Below, one piece after another: positions 16,601 to 22,480 of a DNA stretch of 35,651 nucleotides. The notes below the pieces were generated by a model that was not told the DNA's origin, did not search any database, and was given only the letters and a program-made list of their open reading frames with translations. The DNA is from Candidatus Hydrogenedentota bacterium. GTDB lineage: Bacteria; Hydrogenedentota; Hydrogenedentia; Hydrogenedentales; SLHB01. Each line of letters begins with the position of its first letter. Position 1 is the stretch's first letter. The stretch covers positions 1 to 35,651 of the forward strand of contig PWNM01000038.1 in the NCBI GenBank assembly GCA_003557825.1. The letters are read 5' to 3'. A program made the position numbers and the translations under genes.

Positions 16601-17171
16601 TCCAACCCGCGGTGAACTCAAAGCCATCAACCGACAAACCGGCGTTCCGGTAGCCCACGGTGGTCAGCAAATCGCCGTCCAGGTAGATGTCGACAAACTC
16701 ACCATCCCATTCCAAAGTGATGTCGAGGAGTTGCCCGCCCTGTGCAAGGTTGAAGTTGGGGACCACAAGGTCCAACTCCACGTCACCGACCACACGAAGG
16801 GTCGTGTTGTTTTGCTGCAGAATAAGGCGAATGACCTCATTATTGGCACCCCAACCGGCCACAAGCGCAAACCGGCCATGCGTGCCCGTCAAGCTGGCAT
16901 CGGTACCCAGGGTTAACTGAGCTGTGCCTGCGGCAACACTCGTGAATTCAGGCGAACGCAGGTAATAGGCTCCGCCTCCGGTGTTTTCCAACTTCATACC
17001 GGCGCCGGAGAAGGTGAGGCTGTTATCCGCGAGGGCATCGGCGCTGACCGTCCAACCTTCGCCCTGTAGACCGGCCACAGTTGTGTCGGCAGTAAACTGT
17101 TTGCTTAAAACGGCCCCGGACATCAGAAGCGGGCAAAGTAGCAGTAAGGCAATTGTCCTGATTGTTTTCAT
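13605..17171 (-). CDS. Secreted multidomain GH10 endo-xylanase with two PEP-CTERM-derived modules and PATR region
   Basis: An 1188-aa protein that should cut beta-1,4-xylan. The ATG at 17171 opens the signal peptide 'MKTIRTIALLLLCPLLMSGA' (1-20). Module 1 (about 21-207) resembles the PEP-CTERM protein at 29102-29812, and module 2 (about 222-409) is nearly identical to the one at 12295-13005. Module 2 runs into 'VPGPSAYA' (411-418), a mutated PEP-CTERM start, and the GH10 domain begins at once ('LRDLAEDRGVIIGTA'). GH10 motifs are 'GHALIWHEQIPDWL' (515-528), 'WDVINEAISD' with acid/base Glu570, 'IITELDLSL' with nucleophile Glu695, and 'FIWGYSDTNSW'. After 785 a DAGGTGDAASDGGS linker, a PATR repeat ('LTLSGVNTYSGATHVNAGG') and a 'DPDGDGFPNLFEFVFDG' region follow. 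There is no C-terminal PEP-CTERM of its own. Confidence 0.92.
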   Translation of the reverse strand: MKTIRTIALLLLCPLLMSGAVLSKQFTADTTVAGLQGEGWTVSADALADNSLTFSGAGMKLENTGGGAYYLRSPEFTSVAAGTAQLTLGTDASLTGTHGRFALVAGWGANNEVIRLILQQNNTTLRVVGDVELDLVVPNFNLAQGGQLLDITLEWDGEFVDIYLDGDLLTTVGYRNAGLSVDGFEFTAGWTTSSGTRAVASTGIVVNDFDDDDGEWEMPGAILSTQFNAGTTIEGLAAEGWGIILDNAAPANTLTFSDAGMQLTNDNGGTANLRSPVFAPQSVGSVSFTLGSDFGSTGNQGYFSLYNWATPAELTRLRLESSTQLRVYHGTEWDQFQAINFSALQPGELLDVVIEWDETAIYVTVNNDENLSVTASYFNSVVLPVDRFQFVAGWSSSTGVRDLQSDGITVVPGPSAYATSLRDLAEDRGVIIGTAVSWQMLSNFTSGSPQIPQQKRDILAAEFNGYVAENNHKMRSMLRNRPADPFNVQVSDINTFEIDRMVQIARSNGVSKIRGHALIWHEQIPDWLDSEAPGWSSSQITAFATSYIKALLTYCREHAPEIYEWDVINEAISDIPLIGGTFRSGTWYDGVQSKQAFIDALFIAAREADPDVRLVYNDYNIELSGGLYGYKNTRMRNMISGMVSRGVPVTGVGLQGHFVGPNQNGSGGFSTTDANRLRDTFTFLAGLGLECIITELDLSLNTDSPNSEGNVTAQQLAEQGVQYERIVATALAQPNAPAVFIWGYSDTNSWIPNHRPGSGHALLFDHNHQRKPAYFGVANALARNFFWDGSDAGGTGDAASDGGSASWNLSTANWDIGSGYPRISWRNRNEANAMFSGTAGTVTITENVSARSLLFESSGYVLTRSGSNTLTLIDSPDRSINVAPGVSAAISTPITGGSSGAQSLMIGGGGQLTLSGVNTYSGATHVNAGGLIVDGSIGSTSMVTVASGARIGGNGSLAGGVRLAEGAKYVFDMDATLTVSGTVTLSSGFSVNDLVSADGGATDWSHVENGSYTLIAGTVEGLDFRSPVTLPDGRTAFFQEGGLQLVVEGEAYDPNYLAWLGQFELSDGDGAFNADPDGDGFPNLFEFVFDGDPTVPFSANMPEAEFNANGELLFRFIRRTDAVEAVDLTFEYSTDLASWSSQSIPASSGGNVSIEADTPAEGLQTVTITVAPSAAPDGRLFGRIRGQP

Positions 17172-17212
17172 TTTTGAAAATGTTTGTTTTGTTGGGTATT
17201 GTTTACAGTATT

Positions 17213-17272
17213 TCAGGCGGTCACGGCTAAAATTGCGGTGAATTCTGAAAGGCATGGATGGCCGGAACGCTC
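17213..17272 (-). repeat. In-frame remnant of dehydrogenase 3' end in the xylanase leader
   Basis: Read on the minus strand, these 60 bases encode 'ERSGHPCLSEFTAILAVTA' and a stop. The dehydrogenase at 29855-30889 ends 'ERDGYPTVTESTADWAVMA' and stop: 10 of 19 residues and about 38 of 60 bases match without gaps. In the dehydrogenase this is the coding end lying just before a PEP-CTERM gene, so the xylanase leader seems to have been copied from such a gene pair. The stop sits 41 bases before the xylanase ATG, the same order of spacing as in the intact pair. Confidence 0.7.
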
Positions 17273-17366
17273 GTTGGTGAAGGGTGAGGTAAAGGGCATG
17301 ATTTGATTCCGAACTCCATGAGAACATACGTGAAAATTTTCCTCAAGAAAATTCCGCAGGCGCAAA

Positions 17367-17412
17367 ACAGGAACGCAAAGGACATTGACAGATCGCGCTC
17401 CGAACCTACTTT
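17367..17412 (+). promoter_or_regulatory. 46-bp repeat carrying a sigma70-like promoter, copy 1
   Basis: A 46-base segment identical to 26181-26226. It contains TTGACA, a 16-base spacer and TACTTT, a plausible -35/-10 pair on the plus strand. Similarity continues more weakly for about 30 bases beyond the -10. Copy 2 lies upstream of the GH95 gene. Here it drives no obvious protein gene but is followed 200 bases later by a terminator in the same direction. Confidence 0.55.
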
Positions 17413-17417
17413 TCGCC

Positions 17418-17638
17418 CTCTTCCTTGGACAGCCGCGCGCCTCTTCACCCTAGTGCGCGGCGTGATATGGGACCGCCACGGGCTCTTCGAACTCGCCGAC
17501 TACGATGGGGCAGCACGGCACCTATACCGGATGTGCCCGAGTCCTCAACAGGCATATTTACCGGGGTTCAGCCCCTGATCCTGTGGGACGACATCATTCT
17601 TAAACGCGCAGGGCCCGCCGGAAGGCGGGCCTCATTTT
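17418..17638 (+). ncRNA. Candidate small transcript (~220 nt) between promoter repeat and terminator
   Basis: The stretch from just after the 46-bp promoter repeat to the terminator at 17612-17638 has no ORF with a ribosome site or recognisable product. It starts with an inverted repeat (ccgcgc...gcgcgg, 17433-17460). It could be a small RNA or what is left of a deleted gene between an intact promoter and terminator. No known RNA family was recognised; a tRNA-like T-arm (ggttcagccc) has no tRNA around it. Confidence 0.3.
17612..17638 (+). terminator. Hairpin terminator on plus strand
   Basis: The perfect stem ggcccgcc / ggcgggcc with a GGAA loop is followed by TCATTTT on the plus strand. The minus-strand side lacks a T-run, so it should work in the plus direction, ending transcription from the promoter repeat before the convergent URO-D-like gene. 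Confidence 0.6.
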
Positions 17639-17752
17639 ATACCGAAATGCCCGCCGCAGCCGACTGCGGCATTGCCAGTTCGATCGGATGTGTCGCCGGA
17701 TGATTTTCTCGACAGCAGGCTGTCTTCTTGAATTCGAAATTGGTTAACCCGA

Positions 17753-19003
17753 TCACGGTGAGCGCTTTTCGACTTCTTCCATAGCGATCTCACTCCAACG
17801 GAAAAGACGTTGAGGGTCGTTTCGCACCGTGCTGATATCTTTCATGATCAGCTCAAAACTGCACCCCTCAGCCTGGTCCAGCAAACGCACAATATCCTGC
17901 CGCGCCTGACTTTCGTTGAACACATCGGTGGCAAACACTGCCGGATTCGGCTTTATCGACAACACGTATTCGCCTGCGCCGCTCTCAAGGCCTTTTGGAA
18001 TATCGAACCATGGGCTCACGGAAATCTTCCGGAGATTGGGAATGCGTCGCAGGATGCCGATTTTGTTGTGCAGCGGTTCGCAACATCCATAGTATGTCAT
18101 ACCCCAGCGTTCCAGCCAACGCATCTCGTGCTTGAGCGAAAATTCCCAATGCATGTCGGGCGACACGTCCGATAAGATCTGTGCATTTCCACATCCCCAG
18201 AGACTTTGGCATGGCAACCCATCCCTTGCATCCGTCTCTCCGGGTAAATCGCGAGTATATCCGTAAGCGCCAGACCCGACCCGCACATTGAGGGCTCCGG
18301 AATCCAACAGGCCAAGACTTTCCATCTGATCCAGCTCGTGCATTTTGGCGTCAACATATCGCGCGACGAGAGCGTCCACGAAGTCGGGTCGCAAGATCAA
18401 GTCCATCAATATTTCCTGTATATCGACCAGACGAATCAGTTTGTCCCAAGGTGTGAACCAGATATGACGAACACCCGTGAGCCGTACCGGAGCTACGCCT
18501 TCGAGGATGACCGAAAGCATCTCGTAACGGCGTTGCGTTTCTTTCTCATCGCAGGTGACAACCGGCATCTGGATCTTTTCGATGTCTTCCATCTCAGAGA
18601 TCTGGGCATCAAAATGCTGCGAAACAACCGTATCATGAGCGATGGTCGCACCTTTCTGGTTGATGCCGATCCCCGTGGATGAAAACACCTTCGGACATTC
18701 CACTTCGGGCCGAATAATGGAATCAACGGGATAATGCCTCCAGCGGTAAAGGGTGCGTCTGAGTCCTGCTTCAATTGAATTCAAAAACGGATCGATGCAT
18801 TGGCACTGCAACTCTGTCGAATGCGCGGCCAACTCCGCCATCGGCTCTTCGTTTATGTACACAAGCGGACGCGTGGGTTCCCTGTCATTCAGCCGTCGCC
18901 AGAGTTCGGCCTTCTCCGACTGAATCGGCAGCGAACCGATCTCAACAATTTCAGCGGCAAGTTGGCGCAAAACATCGCGGTCTTGTGTGGAAAACTCTGG
19001 CAT
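17753..19003 (-). CDS. URO-D/MtaA-fold protein, putative corrinoid-dependent methyltransferase-like
   Basis: A 416-aa protein of the uroporphyrinogen decarboxylase-like superfamily, judged from the barrel-type pattern and the late motif 'YYGCCEPLHNKIGILRRIPN' followed by 'KISVSPWFD'. It lacks the tight motifs of true haem-pathway HemE and is longer than HemE (about 350 aa). Relatives such as MtaA and CmuA move methyl groups to or from corrinoids with zinc held by His and Cys; here the candidate ligands are Cys-Cys and a nearby His. Members are common in sugar loci of this phylum, possibly to demethylate O-methyl sugars or aromatics, but that is inference. The start is firm: agggaggagctgacATG. 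It stands alone, divergent from the maturase remnant. Confidence 0.65.
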   Translation of the reverse strand: MPEFSTQDRDVLRQLAAEIVEIGSLPIQSEKAELWRRLNDREPTRPLVYINEEPMAELAAHSTELQCQCIDPFLNSIEAGLRRTLYRWRHYPVDSIIRPEVECPKVFSSTGIGINQKGATIAHDTVVSQHFDAQISEMEDIEKIQMPVVTCDEKETQRRYEMLSVILEGVAPVRLTGVRHIWFTPWDKLIRLVDIQEILMDLILRPDFVDALVARYVDAKMHELDQMESLGLLDSGALNVRVGSGAYGYTRDLPGETDARDGLPCQSLWGCGNAQILSDVSPDMHWEFSLKHEMRWLERWGMTYYGCCEPLHNKIGILRRIPNLRKISVSPWFDIPKGLESGAGEYVLSIKPNPAVFATDVFNESQARQDIVRLLDQAEGCSFELIMKDISTVRNDPQRLFRWSEIAMEEVEKRSP

Positions 19004-19184
19004 GTCAGCTCCTCCCTTTGTGTGTGCCCGGCATGGGCGTGATGTGATCGGGTAAAAATCCCGTGTATCATGGACCCACGGAAAACCGAGTTACTAGACA
19101 ATGGCAACTGCAAAGTCGCGCCTCTCGGGCAATGCGACTTGGTCCGGTTCCTTCGGCCCGGTCTCCACGAGGCATCGCCTCCTG

Positions 19185-19465
19185 GAACTGAAAGGTTACT
19201 GCGTCGGCTGGTTCCACTACTTTAAGCTGGCCTCGCATACGCCGAGGCCCTGCAGTGGGACCAGTGGATACGCCGCCGGGTCCGCCTCTGTTACTGGAAA
19301 GACTGGAAGGTGCCGCGCAGACGCAGGCGGATGCTCATCCGTCTTGGTGTGTCGCCGGACGAAGTCAGGCAAGCCTCCCGCTCCCGCCCGGCGGGGCGCT
19401 ATCGAGGAACGATGCCAGCACAATCCCTCATTGGCCTGGCGCGCTATCACCAAGATTACCCCTAA
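19185..19465 (+). pseudogene. Group II intron reverse transcriptase/maturase C-terminal remnant
   Basis: One frame gives 'ELKGYCVGWFHYFKLA'. After a frameshift near 19240 another gives 'QWDQWIRRRVRLCYWKDWKV' and then 'LIRLGVSPDEVRQASRSR' to a stop at 19463-19465. This is the conserved thumb/X-domain end of group II intron-encoded proteins (pattern GW..YF.LA...LD.WIRRR.R...WK.WK.P). The polymerase domain, the YADD motif and any domain V hairpin are absent, so it is a dead fragment of a mobile intron. Confidence 0.8.
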
Positions 19466-19543
19466 ATGAAGTTATCTTGTTCCACCCCGGCTGAGTGCCA
19501 GGTTGGAAACACTTTTAACTATTCTGTCCCCTCCGCTCTTCGC

Positions 19544-20248
19544 TTATTGCGTCTCTCTCAACCGGGCGGCGGTGCGTTCCAGGGCGTTGCAGAGGGAAGG
19601 GAGGTTCACCGCACCGCTCTTGGGGGTGACGATGGAGGCGGTCAAAACCCCCAGGATGCGGTCGTCGCTGTCCTGGAGAAGCAGGCCAAGATCGACGACG
19701 CCAACAACATGCTGGCTCTGGCGGTGAAAGGGCTTTTTTGCGCGAACCGCTTCGCGCAGTCCCTTGGGGAGGCGAAGGTCCGCCGGCGTAGGCAGGGCAC
19801 CGCCGGCGGCGAGGATTGCGCCGGAGAGCGTGTCCTTGGGGGCAAACCGGGCTCCCGGTTGCAGGCTCAGGCGGACCAATCCTTCGCCGGGTATGTCGAG
19901 GATCATCAGGGCCGCATCGCCGTCGGGGATGCTGAGGTGGATCGATTGTCCGGTGTTCCGGGCAAACTCCAACAATGCGGGCTCCGCCGCACGGCGCAGG
20001 CGCAGTTGCGGGGGGTGGTGATTGGCAACGGCGAAGAGCCTTCCGGAGAGAATATACGCGCCGGAGGAGAGGTGCCGCAAATAACCCGTCTCCACGAGGC
20101 AGGCCAAGGGACGCTGCACCTCGGGAACGCCCAGGCTCATGCCCTGTGCAATGTGCGTGAGAGTGGCGGGTTCCTCCCGTCCGGCCATCCATTCGAGAAT
20201 TTTTAAACCACGGGCGAGTGCGGGGACGTGGGAGACGGATTTCTTCAT
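19544..20248 (-). CDS. IclR-family transcriptional regulator, likely controller of the fucose operon
   Basis: A 234-aa IclR-type regulator: N-terminal winged helix-turn-helix ('VPALARGLKILEWMAGREEP', then 'LTHIAQGMSLGVPEVQRPLA'), followed by the C-terminal effector-binding domain ('NTGQSIHLSIPDGDAALMIL', 'SLQPGARFAPKDTLSGAILA'). It is transcribed away from the RraA/UxaA/SDR operon with 48 bases between the two ATGs, and that gap contains a perfect 13-base palindrome. The C. jejuni fucose locus is likewise controlled by a divergent IclR protein. The effector is probably fucose or a pathway acid; this is inferred from context. Confidence 0.88.
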   Translation of the reverse strand: MKKSVSHVPALARGLKILEWMAGREEPATLTHIAQGMSLGVPEVQRPLACLVETGYLRHLSSGAYILSGRLFAVANHHPPQLRLRRAAEPALLEFARNTGQSIHLSIPDGDAALMILDIPGEGLVRLSLQPGARFAPKDTLSGAILAAGGALPTPADLRLPKGLREAVRAKKPFHRQSQHVVGVVDLGLLLQDSDDRILGVLTASIVTPKSGAVNLPSLCNALERTAARLRETQ

Positions 20249-20257
20249 CGATAAATT

Positions 20258-20270
20258 TTATTGCCAATAA
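20258..20270. promoter_or_regulatory. Candidate IclR operator palindrome
   Basis: TTATTGCCAATAA is a perfect inverted repeat of six bases around one central base, centred in the 48-base gap between the divergent IclR and RraA-like genes. IclR proteins bind short, often imperfect palindromes of this size near their own promoter. AT-rich DNA of this kind is unusual in this GC-rich part of the window. Confidence 0.5.
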
Positions 20271-20296
20271 TAATCCGATCTGCAAGCTCTAAAAAC

Positions 20297-20962
20297 ATGA
20301 CCCGAATATCCGACCCCTCAAATTACGGCGACCGCCTGGAGGCCTGCTACTCCGGTGCGGTTTATGACACTCTGCGGTCCATGGGATTGCCGGACCAAAT
20401 CCTGCCGCGCACGATCCGACCGCTCGATGCGACCCGTCCGCTGGCGGGGCCGATTTTTACCTTCAGCGGTTATGCCGATCATACGGTGGACGGGCACACG
20501 ACGCTGCTGGAGTGGACGCGCATGCTGTCGAAGGCGCCCTCGGGCTCGGTCGTGGTTTGCCAGCCGAATGACGATACGCTGGCGCACATGGGTGAGTTGA
20601 GCGCGGAGACCTTTGTTTACAAGGGGGTGCGCGGCTATTTGTGTGACGGCGGCTGCCGCGACTCCGTGAGGATTTTGGAAACGGGGCTGCGGGTGTGGTC
20701 GCGCTACTACACGCCGCGAGACGTCGTGGGCCGCTGGGTGCCGGACCGTTTTGGCGAGCCGGTGGTGATTGGCGGAGTGACGATTCGCACGGGTGATTAC
20801 CTGATGGCGGACCGGGATGGAGCGCTCGTCATCCCGCAAGAGCATATTCAGGAAGTCACGGAAAAGGTGGAGGAAGTCTTGCGAACGGAGAACAAGGTGC
20901 GCACGGCGATTTTGGAGGGCGTCGATCCGGTCGAGGCTTATTTGAAATACCGCAAGTTTTAA
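20297..20962 (+). CDS. RraA-like family protein, possible aldolase or decarboxylase
   Basis: A 221-aa member of the RraA-like (HMG/CHA aldolase) fold. The active-site region reads 'VVVCQPNDDTLAHMGELSAE' and 'YKGVRGYLCDGGCRDSVRI', matching the family pattern G(E/D)L...A...G..G.V.DG..RD, in which the Arg-Asp pair binds substrate and metal. Family enzymes cleave 4-hydroxy-2-oxo acids or decarboxylate oxaloacetate; RraA itself inhibits RNase E. As first gene of a sugar-acid operon an enzymatic role is more likely, perhaps on a keto-acid intermediate. The ATG at 20297 was chosen because the longer reading would start at TTG inside the palindrome. The next gene starts 4 bases after its stop. Confidence 0.8.
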   Translation: MTRISDPSNYGDRLEACYSGAVYDTLRSMGLPDQILPRTIRPLDATRPLAGPIFTFSGYADHTVDGHTTLLEWTRMLSKAPSGSVVVCQPNDDTLAHMGELSAETFVYKGVRGYLCDGGCRDSVRILETGLRVWSRYYTPRDVVGRWVPDRFGEPVVIGGVTIRTGDYLMADRDGALVIPQEHIQEVTEKVEEVLRTENKVRTAILEGVDPVEAYLKYRKF

Positions 20963-20966
20963 GGTC

Positions 20967-21275
20967 ATGGCTTCCGACTGTATCCAGCTTTCACCAACGG
21001 ACAACATTGCTGTTCTGACCCGCAGCGTCGGGGCGGAAGACGCCGTGCGGATTGGGGATGCGACGTTTTCCTTTCCGCAAGCGCTTGGCCTTGGGCACAA
21101 GATTGCCTGCCGTGCGATCCAGCCGGGCGAGAAAATCCTGAAATACGGTGCCCCCATTGGTTCCGCGACTCAGGCGATTCAAGTGGGCGAGCACGTCCAC
21201 CTTCATAACATGAAAAGCGACTACCTGCCCACCTATACGCTGGAGGCGGGCAGGGAATTCCATGCAACGCCATGA
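20967..21275 (+). CDS. UxaA-family dehydratase, small (SAF-domain) subunit
   Basis: A 102-aa protein corresponding to the N-terminal SAF domain of altronate/galactarate dehydratases ('DNIAVLTRSVGAEDAV', then 'GHKIACRAIQPGEKILKYGA' and 'IGSATQAIQVGEHVHLHNMK'). In many bacteria this domain is fused to the large one; here, as in C. jejuni Cj0482/Cj0483, the two are separate genes. The stop overlaps the next ATG (ATGA), so the two are translationally coupled. In this operon it most likely helps dehydrate L-fuconate to 2-keto-3-deoxy-L-fuconate. Confidence 0.88.
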   Translation: MASDCIQLSPTDNIAVLTRSVGAEDAVRIGDATFSFPQALGLGHKIACRAIQPGEKILKYGAPIGSATQAIQVGEHVHLHNMKSDYLPTYTLEAGREFHATP

Positions 21276-22480
21276 ATACTTTAATTGAGCGAAGCTGGCT
21301 CCGCGCCGACGGGCGTAAGGGAATCCGCAATACACTGGTGGTGGCCTACCTGGTAGAGTGCGCGCACCATGTCGCCCGTGAGATTCAGATGCCCTACCGT
21401 GAGAGCGGGGCCCACCTCATTGGCTTCAGCGGGTGTTATCCCAACGATTATTCCTTCCGGATGATGCGGTCGCTCTGCACCCACCCAAACGTCGGGGGTG
21501 TGTTGCTCTTGTCCCTTGGGTGCGAGGGCTTCAACCGCAACGGTCTTCGCGATGCCATCCGGGCGAGCGGGCGTCCGTGCGAGTTGCTGGTCATTCAAAA
21601 CAGTGGCGGCACCCGCTCGACCATTGCCTCGGGGCGGGAGCGGGCGGAAGCCATCCTTACCGAAATGGCGTCGCAACCGCGTGGTCCCATGCTCACCTCC
21701 GAGTTGTGCGTCGGCACCGTTTGCGGCGGCAGCGACGGAACCAGCGGGATTACCGCCAACCCCGGTATCGGGCGGGCCTTTGACCAACTGGTGAAGGCGG
21801 GGGCGACTTGTATTTTTGAGGAAACCGGCGAACTCATCGGCTGCGAGCAAATCATGGCAGCACGTGCGGCAACACCCGCACTGGCGGCCGAACTCACCGC
21901 CTCGGTGGAGAAGGCGGCGCGATATTACACAACGATGGGACACGGCAGTTTTGCGCCGGGGAATGCGGACGGCGGGTTGACGACGCAGGAGGAGAAGAGC
22001 ATGGGCGCGTATTCGAAAAGCGGCTCCTCCCCGATCAGTGGTCTGATCAAGCCGGGCGATGTGCCGCGCACGGGAGGGCTTTATTTGCTCGATGTCGTGC
22101 CCGACGGTGAGCCGCGCTTCGGGTTTCCCAATATCAACGACAACGCCGAGATCGCCGAGCTGATCGCCTGCGGCTCGCACCTCATTCTCTTTGCCACCGG
22201 TCGCGGCTCCGTTGTCGGCTCCGCCATTTCTCCGGTCATCAAGGTATGCGCCAATCCGGAGACCTATCGCAACCTCCCCGAGGATATGGACGTGGACGCC
22301 GGACGCATCCTTGAAGGGCGCGGCACGCTCGACGAAGTGGGCGCGGAAATCGTGCAAAGCATCGAGTCGACGGCGGCGGGTCACCCGACAGCCTCCGAGG
22401 CCCTCGGGCACCAGGAGTTTGTCCTCGGCTACAAATCCTTTTCACCCATCGGACCATCCTGTCATCCCACCTACCAATGA
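21272..22480 (+). CDS. UxaA-family dehydratase, large subunit (probable L-fuconate dehydratase)
   Basis: A 402-aa catalytic subunit of the altronate-hydrolase (UxaA/GarD) family. Typical motifs are the start 'RSWLRADGRKGIRNTLVVAY', 'LLSLGCEGFNRNGL', 'QNSGGTRSTIASGRERAEAI', 'LTSELCVGTVCGGSDGTSGI' and 'GTTEE'-like 'FEETGELIGCEQIM'. These enzymes dehydrate sugar acids using a metal bound by conserved Cys/His/Glu. With the SDR and lactonase next to it, the best guess is L-fuconate to 2-keto-3-deoxy-L-fuconate; altronate or another aldonate remains possible. Overlaps of 4 bases with both neighbours (21272 and 22477) show a tight operon. Confidence 0.88.
   Translation: MNTLIERSWLRADGRKGIRNTLVVAYLVECAHHVAREIQMPYRESGAHLIGFSGCYPNDYSFRMMRSLCTHPNVGGVLLLSLGCEGFNRNGLRDAIRASGRPCELLVIQNSGGTRSTIASGRERAEAILTEMASQPRGPMLTSELCVGTVCGGSDGTSGITANPGIGRAFDQLVKAGATCIFEETGELIGCEQIMAARAATPALAAELTASVEKAARYYTTMGHGSFAPGNADGGLTTQEEKSMGAYSKSGSSPISGLIKPGDVPRTGGLYLLDVVPDGEPRFGFPNINDNAEIAELIACGSHLILFATGRGSVVGSAISPVIKVCANPETYRNLPEDMDVDAGRILEGRGTLDEVGAEIVQSIESTAAGHPTASEALGHQEFVLGYKSFSPIGPSCHPTYQ

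Noticed and set aside
17553-17575. T-arm-like ggggttcagcccc as part of a tRNA
   Set aside because: The loop is too short and there is no acceptor stem, D-arm or anticodon arm around it.
19101-19600. A complete group II intron
   Set aside because: No polymerase domain, no domain V hairpin and a frameshift in the remaining part.
20297-20962. RraA-like protein as RNase E inhibitor
   Set aside because: Position as first gene of a sugar-acid operon and the retained Arg-Asp site favour an enzyme, so the RNA-decay role was not assigned.
21281-22411. 376-codon open frame on the minus strand
   Set aside because: It is the antisense of the UxaA large-subunit gene and shows no domain pattern.
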